In this document: positions 24,501 to 36,700 of the stretch, in pieces
How the letters are laid out: each line of letters opens with the position of its first letter
Position numbering within the stretch: the first letter of the stretch is position 1
Assembly: GCA_021234535.1 (NCBI GenBank)
Contig: CM037846.1
Span: 18,803,814 to 18,867,813 of the forward strand
DNA: 64,000 nt
Reading direction: 5' to 3'
From: Stichopus chloronotus
Taxonomy: Eukaryota; Echinodermata; Holothuroidea; Aspidochirotida; Stichopodidae
Made by a program: the position numbers and the translations under genes
Notes under the pieces: model-generated
Databases searched by the model: none
Told to the model about the DNA's origin: nothing
The model's input: the letters and a program-made list of their open reading frames with translations, nothing else

Positions 24501-27500
24501 CTTCATCTCCTCAAAAGGTTATGCATGTGATGAGTAACAGAAGATGCATCATTTGAATTTTGAAAAGTTTGGGTGAACAAATTAGTGTTGAGCAACAAAT
24601 AACTGAGTTTCTACAGTACAGCTCAGAATAAAGTGGACGTTACTTGCGTTAATTGTTAGATTCTATCGTTAGAAAAATATGGGGCACAGAGAACCTAACA
24701 ATAGTAACATTTTGCTCTTTCTAAGGATAGTTGCGTTACTTGAGTTAAAGGGCCGCTGTGCTGTTGGGTAGCCCTGCTATCGTTAGTTGCAGTAAATTTC
24801 TGATTTTCCTAACGTTACTTGCGTTATCTGCATTAGACCGGAACATTTTTTTATAACGACGGCTGTAGCTTTGGTATATATATATAAGCAATAGCAAAGT
24901 ATATGGTGTGCTACGTACAGTACAGTCACATCGAGGTTGACAAAAACGTCCTGTCATACTAGTCCTAACCTGTTGCAACCCGCCGCGAACGTCGAGCAAA
25001 CTCGCCAAGATCGTCTAGCTACTCATCAACCTACAAAGCTCATTAACTCGTCGAGTTTGCACCGTTTCATTTGCACTAAATCCAGGATGATGTTTGCGGT
25101 AAACTTCGTCAAATTCGTCGAGGAAAAAATCCTTTGTCATGCCGAATACCTTGTAATTTATCTGTTATTATTACACCCAATATATGAGGCTTATTCTGCA
25201 TAGGCGAAACATTTGTTGACCTAACGTTAGCTTCTGTTAGGTCAAGCTGAAGTAAACACTAAACCAGCTGACAGACAAATGCAGCGTTTTCGAACACTCA
25301 AAAAATATTGCAGAACATTTCCGAATGTTTCAGATGATTTTCAACCAATGTCCGATACTTTCTTTTTAATGAGGATGATTTGAGAAAGTTGATAACAGCT
25401 CTATCTATGTTCCTCAGTTATTTATCAGAAGATTCACTGAAGTTTTCAAACACGCATACAAAAATTTTCGAACATGCAAAAAGTATCCAAAATATTTCGG
25501 CGCAGGCAATGAAAATTCTGAACCTGGACAGAAAGAATTTTGAATTATGTCCCAATTTTCGATTCCTTTTTCTTTTTAATGACGGAGGTTTCCCGTAAAA
25601 AAGTAGCTTTATGCTTTCCAGTCAGTTACTTATCAAAAGGAGTATGGAGTTTTTCAAATGCTCAAGAATATTTCAGAACATGCCACCATTTTTCCAAACA
25701 TTTTAAGATGTTCGAGATGATTTTCAACAAATGTCTGGTATTTTCGCTGTAATGACAGAGATTTGAGAAAGTGCAGAACAGCTCTATGTTCTTCTGTTAT
25801 TTGTCCGAAAATTCATTGATGCTCCAAACATGCGTAATTTCTTTCGATCATGCAAAAAAGGTTCCAAACGCCTGAAAAATGAAGCTTATTTTTATGCGCG
25901 AAAAAAGATTTCCGAGTATTGGTTGCTTTTTGATGCAATATTTTTAATTCAAATTCCAAGAAATAGATAGAAGCCATTTAGTGACATTCAGAATATATGC
26001 CCTATGCCATGTATATGGCATAGGGCACACTACCGAGTGGGCCTTAGCTACCAGCAGTTGTGAAGGTTAGCAGGCTAGGCCTAACATTAGTAGTACCGTA
26101 TGAGGCTAACATTAGGCCCTAGCTAGCCTAGTCCGCAGTCTGCAAACCTAGTGTACTTGGGTCGTTGGGGGCTTCCCATACTAGGCCTAGGTCTGCAACC
26201 TTGCCATTTACGCAAATTTTACCGCACCATCAAAAATTTTGAACGGTCAAAACCTTTTTAAATTCAAGCAGGCCTATACTCATAGGTAATCGACCTCTAG
26301 GCCTATGGGTCATTTATATATTTAAGACCCTTTATTCTTAAAATATTTGCACACAGTGTCCAAAAAGAGACCAAACACTTTAATTTACACAAATGATCCT
26401 GTTTGATACACGTATGTAGCAACAATCAAACTGTTTCCGTTTACCACACAATTTGTGAGGATCGAAGTATGCCGATTTACTGACCTAGCCTAACGCATGT
26501 ATCGCAAGTAGCGTTACGAACGCCGTTATACGTACGTGAGAAGCCAACGCATTGTGCTATGTTGACTAACTAACGCTGGTAATGATATAATCATTACTTG
26601 GCAAAACATACGTATGCTGACAGCCCTAACGCAAGTAACGATTGACGTTGTACACGTAAGTATCGATAGCAGCGTTACTACAGGTTCAATACTAACGTTA
26701 GTAACGATGCCAAGAGAAATTCTCTAACGATTAATGCAACTAACGTCCACTTTATTCTGAGCTGTACTGTAAGTTTGCATCTGAATGAACGTTTCGATTC
26801 AGCGCATTTTGCGAATAGAAGAAACACTGAAGTGCAACTGCACATTTCATATGAGACCAACACAAGTTTCCTTCTTTTGTTCCTGCTGCCTACTACCAGC
26901 AACTGATGATGACCGCTTACAAGGCTAGTAGGATGATTCTTCTATTCTACACGGACTCCACACAGGCTCCACACAGCACACATATATGCCACACACACAT
27001 TGACTACAACACGTACCTATTAGCACTGAAACAGATACAAGAATATTCATTTGTGAGTGAAACTTACTTTCAGAGCATGTTGAGCCGAAGCACTCATATT
27101 TGCCTCCGGGTAAACAGTGACTAAGAAGTAAAGAAAAAATGAAAATGTTATCTTTCTTAGAGTTTGCAAGTAATTTAAATCATCTCCACTGTATCATCAA
27201 ATCAATTCCTCTTGTAGGAGAAAGTTCTGGTCTTTTCTCACCTCTGGTCAGTGCTTGCCTAAAGGCGTCATTATCATGTACTTTTAAATTACGATTGCAG
27301 CTGCATCTGGACTTTCCAAAACTTCATTTCATAGTGTGAGAAAGTAAATAACTTGACAAATTATAGTAGTGTGTGGGACAGACACAGACAAGTATTTTGG
27401 TGTACCAACATCTACTGTACCTAATATGTCCGCTTTGGCTCAGCAATACCTAGACAACAAAATACCAGGATTGACATGGTACATTCCTAGAATTAGAGTA

Positions 27501-30500
27501 AAAGAGAGAACTACAATTGGAACAACTTTCTGAACTTTTTCTTAAAATTACTTTTTAAATTTTTGTAGTTTGGCCAAACCATTGACAACAATATTTGAAA
27601 GCAGGACTACATGCCCATTTACTCCAGATCATTTCTGCATTAATGGACAGCCTAACTCCAACTTGGCTATTACACACAGCTGGTCAATGAGATACTGCCT
27701 CTCTGTACAATCAGTAATGTTATATTCTATAGAGAAGTATTTGTGAGTGCCATTAAGTGAGGTAGACTACAAATTCATTTCTGATTGTTTTGTTTTCTTG
27801 CATATTTAATTGGCACATTACATTGTTTGACATAACAGAGAAAACAATAACACTCATTGCAGAGGAATTTCATTCCACATTTTCATAAATTCTACAGTTT
27901 CAAAAAATTTGGCCCTTCAACTGAGCAATCACATCCATCACCATACAATGATAACATGGAACAGTTTTAGGTCCTGGATTCAAAAGCATCTACTGTATAT
28001 ATCTTACCATGATTGGCAATCTTTGATGAAAACATCTCCACCAGCTACAAGGACACCTTCCACAGAGCAGGGGCAAATTTCACGAACAATGCACTGGCCT
28101 TGATATTCAACTTGTCCAGGTGGACAGAAACAACCTTCTACACAAGTTTCTTGGCATCCAAAATTTTCTTCACCTTCCATGTAGCAGGCACTTTCACAGG
28201 ATGAGCCACACTCTGTGTAAACTTTTCCTTCTTCACACTGCAAACCTGTAATGGTAATAAAATAACACAATGTTCCATCAACAACAAAGTAGTATGACAT
28301 TGCAGCATTGTATTATTCAGCAATAAAACCCTTTGTGGATAACTGACACCGACAGATGCCCCATCACTATCAAGTAGTAATTTGTTTCAGAGCAAACTGC
28401 ATATACTTACCACATGTGCCATCAGACCTCCATTTTATAGCTACACCATTCTCACTGCACTGTTTAGTGTATGCAGCAATAGCTGTACAAAGGCAGTCAC
28501 AATTTCCACCGCGTTCACATGCACAGGTGTCCATCACACAGTCAGTGTAGTACTTGTCGGGTTCCACCTGTGATAGAAAGCACATAAAATCTAAAGCATA
28601 GAACATGACATAATATAATAAGATTTACATCTTCCTACAATTAATCTCTTCAAGACAATGTGTTATGCTACAATGCATTCTAGGTAGGTGTAGAGGTACT
28701 ATTTATAGAGACAAAGGCATGTACTGCATTAAGACACTGAAAACATTTTCTAATAATGTGAATCAATAGCCACACAACACTCCAGAATTATCTAACATTG
28801 CTACAGCATATCTTCCCAAGACATTCCTCAGCATCTTCCAACCAAAACCCTTTGCTATGGATCAAATACCTTCATGGTTTCTCTAGAAATGTATCAATAA
28901 ATAGGCCATAAAGATTGCACACTGTCCATCTAGCATCTGGTACATTTGCAGGTTCACTAAAGGATGGCTATGTTATTCCTCTTACTAGGAAGCTTTCTAT
29001 TGGTATATCCACATGGTCGACTGCTTCAATTATTTCATTATTTTGAGTCTCTGCGCATGTGTCACTCGTCTCCCTGACATCCTCTAGCCAAATAGAGAAC
29101 ATTTAAACGGTGGTTTTGCCATCCTCCATTTGGCTAGTGGATGAGGAGGAGACGTGATGCATGCACAGAGACTCAAAATGATATAATAATTGCAGCACTC
29201 AACTGTGTGGACATACAAATTGTCCCTATTAAGAATACAAAGTTTGATGGCTGTGATCACAAGCATTACCACCAGATGGGAAGGTCACAAATTCCTAAGA
29301 CTTCAAAAGATGCTGCTGCTTTAAATACAAATTTATGACTATTTTGTTAATTGTAGTCTTCAGACCATACATTAGTGTTTGATCTGTTTGAAGAGATTAT
29401 CATACTACTGCACTCATTTTACGGCAGTATTCAGTTGGATATTACACTATTAGTTCTGCTTGTATTTTCAGTCATCTTTCATCTTTTAGATTTAAAGGTC
29501 GTGTGACATACAAATGACACTTTGGAGTATTGGGTGCATTAAGCATTAAAAATGCTGAAACAGCCACAAATTCCATTCAAATCTGTCATAGAACCACAAA
29601 GTTACAGGAAACATAGTGTCTCACGGACGTGTCATGAATAAACATTGGCTAAGTATGCAAATTTGTGATGTCAAGAGATGGACTCCCATGATTTGTCTCA
29701 TGTTAATCTTATGTTTATGTAACCTCTATTTCAAGGACACATGAAAATTTCACATGCCCAGAGGGTTTTATTTTGGAAGCAGGTATTTTTTCCTTCAAAA
29801 ATATAGATATCACTTACCAAAGTGAAAGTCTGTAATTAAGTAATTCAGAGGCAAAATAAATAGGGTTAACAAAAGAAAAGCTGACTCTGTGCAACTCTCC
29901 ACATCATCTGTTATGCATTTTTTTTCAAACTTTGAAAAGTCGCATCTCAAAAACTGGTATAGATATAAACAAAATTCCAATGGATTTTAACTTAGGATTT
30001 TCCTTTGCAACTTTTGCGTGAAGGGTACTCTTTTCTGGAAGCGTGTCCCACAACCTTTAAGGTTCTGTAATAGAGCTCCTAGTTGGTTTTCTTATTTGGC
30101 CATCACAACTCATTCTCAACAAATTAATGTCAATGATCATTTATCATGTGATTACATGTCACACATTACATATGGGTGATCATCAAAAGTTTGTTATTGG
30201 TTGTATTGCTTTTACCAAATACTTAGCTTCCATTGAAAACAATAGATTCATAAAGTTTATATAAGATGATATATGCCATTGTGGAAAATAGTAAGTAACA
30301 TTAATAGTACTCAGCTAATGACTCTAAGGATATGGAGATAATGGAATTATCTGGACATTCCAATGCTGACTTCCTTTGTGACTTGCTGGTTTAATTTTGG
30401 AAACAGAATCCACTAAGATTTACCAAACAAAACAAAAAATATCTCACAACTTCAGCATATCCAGAATTCAGCTGCTGGGATGAATTTTGGTTTAATAAAA

Positions 30501-33500
30501 TGCTGTGACCATATCACCTTGTTCTCCATGTTCAGCATTGGCTATTGTAAGGTCATACTTTATCCACTGTAAAGTTATATGGTAACAATGCTGCAACACC
30601 TGCAAGGACTTTTCTTTTATTCTTCCATTCTTTCTTAAGAGGAAGATTTGTAGTATTAATGAAAGCAACAGAATAAAACCAAAATGCATACAGCACCTGC
30701 ATGTGCCAATATTAATTCATGTTTTTTCAACAGAGTACCTTGTCACAGTGGACTGCAATCAGCCAATGTATGACAGGTTCAAGATCTCCACCAAAGATTT
30801 CAAAGAATCTTCTAGCAGATGAAAATGGAACAAAAAAGTGCTCCAACAGCACAATCAATTATACACTAAACTATACAAAATAGTTTTGCATATTTAATAC
30901 TAGCACAATGATGATATAAATAGACCAACCACAAAGTTACAGACTTCTTACATGCATAAATTTACATAACTATACTGAACATGACCTCTACAAAACAAAA
31001 TAGCATTCCTGTTCCTATGATCATACATCAACACACTAATCATGATATATGTCCAAGTTTCCAATATTGAGCTACTGTGTTGATAAGGTATTCATAGTTT
31101 GATCTTGCTGGATCTCTAACAACCAAACCCAAACCACATATATTCTGGGTTTGTCAACAACTTATATATGAGATCAGTCTAAGCATGTGTTATCATGACA
31201 TATATTCTGGGTTTGTCAACAACTTATGTATGAGATCAGTCTAAGCATATGACATATATTCTGGGTTTGTCAACAACTTATATATGAGATCAGTCTAAGC
31301 ATGTGTTATCATGACATATATTCTGGGTTTGTCAACAACTTATATATGAGATTAGTCTAAGCATGTGTTATCATGACATATATTCTGGGTTTGTCAACAA
31401 CTTATATATGAGATCAGTCTAAGCATGTGACATATATTCTGGGTTTGTCAACAACTTATATATGAGATCAGTCTAAGCATGTGTTATCATGACATATATT
31501 CTGGGTTTGTCAACAACTTATGTATGAGATCAGTCTAAGCATGTGTTATCATGACATATATTCTGGGTTTGTCAACAACTTATGTATGAGATCAGTCTAA
31601 GCATATGACATATATTCTGGGTTTGTCAACAACTTATATATGAGATCAGTCTAAGCATGTGTTATCATGACATATATTCTGGGTTTGTCAACAACTTATA
31701 TATGAGATTAGTCTAAGCATGTGTTATCATGACATATATTCTGGGTTTGTCAACAACTTATATATGAGATCAGTCTAAGCATGTGACATATATTCTGGGT
31801 TTGTCAACAACTTATGTATGAGATCAGTCTAAGCATGTGTTATCATGACATTTATTCTGGGTTTGTCAACAACTTATATATGAGATTAGTCTAAGCATGT
31901 GTTATCATGACATATATTCTGTAACTTTCTTGCAGTTTGATCTCTATTTCCCTTCAAATGATAATAACCAACACAAAACAATAAGCTTCTTTTACTTATT
32001 GTGGTCTATCAACAGACCACATATCAGATTAGTCCAAGCTTGCATTCTTGAGATACATTTATAAGCTTTTCAGTTTGACTTTTGCTGACATCAAGTGAGC
32101 TTTCACCTTTCACCAAATGCAGTACTCTTTTAGTGCTCTATGCAGTTCATCAACCTGTATGAGATCAAAGCTTCCAACTTGAGATATTGCATTCATGAGA
32201 TTTTCCCAGTTTAATCTCTCCTGACCTCAGATGATCCTTCACCACCAGCAAAAGTAACAGGTTTCTGGAGTCCTTATGGTTTATATACACACCAGATATA
32301 TTAAATATTGTAATATCATACACTCTTAAGTTTTAGTTCTTGAGATAACATGTTAACACTCGCATCATCTCAAACACACATACATACACCCTATACACAT
32401 GCCATTATCAAAGGTTGAGATTATCAAAAGAAAAATACTTACAGAATTATGGCATTGTGAAAAGATTCCCTGCTTGATAATTCCACAAGAAAATTCTGCC
32501 CACTTTTTCCTCTCTGGGTTAACGTCACAAGGATTTGTTGGACCAGGTGGCATCACACACTGGTCAACCCTCCAAGAGTGTCCAAAGACATTAGCTGAAA
32601 ACTCCAGTTCACCCTGTCGTGTGGTGAAGTCATCCGTTGACTGTCCGTTGAAATTACCACATAATCCACAAACTTTTCCAGAGTAGCTTGGGTCAAGTGA
32701 AAGGTACAAGGATGTGCCCCCGTCCCACTTCAGTGTTATACCTGCAGCTGAATCATAAACAATGAAAGGCTTTTACAAAGAAAACGCCCTGCCACACATC
32801 ACTGGACTGGCTTAAAACACAACAATACAACCTTTACTTTTATCCAATAGCAAATGGAGGAGCCAAGAAATCAGGAATGTATGCCAGCAAGACGTATTTG
32901 TGACTTACGTGTCCCTGACACCATGACCTGACTCTATGATAATCAATCCAATAGCATCACGAACGACGACACCAAAACGTAATTTCACAAATTTTTGTTA
33001 ATTGTTAACTTTTTAAACATAACATTTCATTGCTTGATCTGCAGTGCACAAAATTCTATAGATTTAGACCATGAATGCCATTGATACTATTTATGGATGC
33101 AGTGCAAAGGGGGCTGTCTCATCAAAATCCAACCACTCACTTCTGAAGCCATTTCAATTGACAAAGTGGATTTCCTTCTTAACGAATAACATAGTTATCG
33201 GTAATTGATCTGTGTGTCTTGTCATTCACAGGGATCTAGACTAGCCACAAAGAATACAGCAGGACTCTGTACCTTAGCCCTGATAACATCTTTCTAGTTC
33301 ATGAAGAATTAGGCATTATGCAATAGGATTAGGCAATATGAGCACCATATCTGGCCTCCTCCCACAGGAAAGCTTACTGTGCAAATTAGATTGAATGCAT
33401 GTGATTTGTGCACCCATGCATGGTCAATTAAGTAAATTGAGATGTAAATGGTCAGTTCAGCAGTGAAGTTGTTTAATATTCACTTGAACAACCACAAACA

Positions 33501-33712
33501 ACTGTCCAGCCTTACCACAATGATTTCCATACATAGGTCTGGTACGTAACGTACTGGAGGACAGTCCAGACCACTAGCTTTCCGTGTCCTTTGTACCAAT
33601 ACTACAAACCAATAAGTTCTATATTGTATGTGTTCTAATCAATATATTGTTTACTGTTAATATTTCCAAGAGATGTTACATTTCAGTGAAGAGATAAATA
33701 TGTAGTCCATCC

Positions 33713-33788
<76 letters not shown>

Positions 33789-36700
33789 TCTGTCAGTCTT
33801 TCATATTGATTTCTGAAATCTGCTTCAACTCACCAATTGTTGTTTCAATCACTTGGTATATACCAACATTCTTGATCTTAAAGAAACTGTCTGGATCTGC
33901 ATCATTTCCGATGTTCCGTTGAACTCTCGTTTCAGCACCACCAACCATGTGGATATCAAAGCCATGGACAGAGAATATGATGGCCTTGGTACATGCAGCA
34001 CCCCCTGCACCACAAGGAACATTTTCAACAATAATTTTGAAGGTGCTACTTCCAGTTCCACAGTCATCTTCTGCTAGGACATATCTACAGTCACCTGTAC
34101 AGGGAAATAATGGAACACTAACTAGCATCAAACTGGTATGTACACTCACCTGTGCAGGAGGATAAAAGAAAACTAGATAACATCAATTTTCATTTAAATC
34201 ACTAAAATGTGGCAAGGATGTTGTTATACAGCAGGAATAAACACTTGTAGAAGGCACGATCTGCTTTTTGACTAGGCAAACTAAAATGCCTTAAAAAGAC
34301 TTCTCTGAGTAAGCTTATTTGATAGTTCAGTTTGCACCAACCTTGAAAGTCATAGAGCTTGCCATCAAATGTATGATAGTGAGGATCACCCCAAGCACGA
34401 CAGGTTTTTACACAGGGTTTACTCTCACAGGTCCAACCATCCTCAGTGCAAGAACTATGAGAGAAGAAAGGAGTAACAAGCTGGATACTAAGAGCTACCA
34501 GATGTATTCATGTTTGTTTTCTTTCTATAATTAAGAAACAATGATGGATGCACAAGTTCATGTGAAAATTGCATTTTTTCATGTATAAAATTTTAGGTAA
34601 TGTATTAAATAAAAGCAGACCAGCAAATAGATACTCAATATGCAATGTATTCACTATGGAAATTGTTGACTTGCAACAACCATTAACAGGTTTCTTGCAT
34701 AATATTTGATATATCTACAATACCAAAAACTAGTGATAGTTTATCTTATTTGAGATGTAATGTGTCCAGGAGGTTTAGCTAGGACTATTTCCCTATAGGC
34801 AAGAAATGAGGCTGTCATTTACCAACAAGCTTCTTGCACTTAATATGGAAACCTAAATAGCTGACTATGAAATTTGTCCCATGTACAAGACTTTTGCAGC
34901 TGGCCATTATGTATGAGCTCTCAGGTGGCAACATATGTTAATTAAGAATATCAATAGTAACCAAAAAATAATACTTTTGTAGGGGCTCTCTTACACTCAC
35001 TTATCTGTGGGATAAAACGAAGTAGTCACTTGCTACATGCCCTGTGTCAAATATAAACAGCAGTATGCAACATTCTTAACCTAGAATGTATCCCTAGTAG
35101 AGTTGACTTTAAAATCTATACCCCATACACATCACTTTACATCATTTCAAACATGCTGTTGATAAGGTATGCAACTGCTCAATTTGTTCACAGCTTCAAT
35201 CATTTTTAACTAAATAATTTGAAATTTTGCTGTAGAAACAATATGACTCGTGTACAGAGCCCATTTCTTATCTTTTATCTTCTTTCCTCTCAAGTTCCAT
35301 TTAATCCTTTCATTTCTGAAGAGAGGTATCTACTAGCCAGGGTACACCTGCTGTAGCAATCCTCTTGAAGTCACTGTTGAATAAAGTACTCATGAGAGGC
35401 ATGAAACAATTTAATGGATGTCTCCTATTTTTCGTAGACATACCACATCCTACAATCCTGTTCATACGATTCTCCAATGCTGTATTTATTTCCGTGATGC
35501 AAACATTTGCACTCCTCAACATGGACACACTGGTCTCCATCCCAGGCTAGGTCACTTGGACAGGCACATCCTTCATCACAGGTTTCTGTGTCATCATCAT
35601 CTGAGCAATCCGGGGTTTCAGATCCGCACACTTTATGACACCTTGTACACTCGCTCCAGACCTGGCCATTTTGACACTTGTCAGTCTCTGTCAATGGAAT
35701 GATTAACACAATCCTCACACTTTGCTGCTCATGATAACAGTGCAACAGTAAAAGATGTTGATGGCTTATATAAAGTGTTATTGTAAACCCACAGTTATTG
35801 TCAACCCAATGTTGTTGTTAACCTTTTCTATCATGATGAAATTATCCCTCTTAAAGCCCATCACATATTAGTCCTCTGCTTGATTACACATTACCACCTA
35901 AGGGAGAAAAATATGACACACTGCAGCCTTAACATCTAACAAAGTCATTTGAGGAGGTCTGTACACAATGGAGCATTTGCTTATTCATTATTTCTACTCT
36001 GAGGGCAGAATGAACGCCAAAACACTGGAAGGCACAGATCAGGTGACAAGTTTGACATCTGATCATACCCCACACCTCTCTGATGTTATGAGGTATTTAT
36101 GTAGAAATTTTAAGAAGGACAGACACTGCATGGTCCACTTGAAACACACTACCATAAAAGCATGATTACTTTTATATAAATAAAAATACTGACAGAGAAA
36201 ATCAAATGCCACATGACAACAATACTGACAGAGGAAATCAAATGTCACATGTCAACAGTACTGACAGGTGAAATCAAATGTCACGTGCTAATAATACTGA
36301 CAGGTGAAACCAAATGTCACATGCCAATAATACGGACAGGTGAAATCAACTGTCACATGTCAACAATACTGACAGGTGAAATCAAATGTCACATGCCAAC
36401 AATTCCTTCAGGCACAATCATACGTCACATGCCAATCCCAAAGGAATTTCTTGAGTCTTGCATGCTTACAAAGTCTCAAAGCACAACAATATTTGTTGAC
36501 AAATGCGTTTAATGAACCAGTTAATGTGACATGTTGTAGTTACTCTCCGACTATATTCAGCATAATGTACTACTTCTTATGTAAAGAGGAAAATTACCAC
36601 AAAATTAAAACAGCAAAAAAAAAAAAAAACGTAACGTTGATGTACCCAGATGTGAAGACAAAACACTTTCAATTGTATGTTCAAAGTTAAGTTTCTCAGT

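Larger units (their letters stand above)
24614..26769. mobile_element. TA-flanked DNA transposon with terminal inverted repeats, non-autonomous
   Basis: The left end cagtacagctcagaataaag and the continuation tggacgtta are repeated in inverse at the right end (tccactttattctgagctgt, actg). TA lies immediately outside each end (24612-24613, 26770-26771). The family knowledge is that Tc1/mariner-class elements duplicate TA. No transposase frame is recognisable in the 2,156 bp. Subterminal regions are packed with cgtta-type words and are richer in CpG than the surroundings. Confidence 0.82.

Noticed and set aside
31136..31920. CRISPR array
   Set aside because: Repeats are directly abutting without unique spacers, and the sequence is clearly eukaryotic.
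36213..36512. Plus-strand open frame through the 36-bp minisatellite as a gene
   Set aside because: The frame is open only because the period is divisible by three; there is no domain, and it lies within an intron of a well-supported gene.
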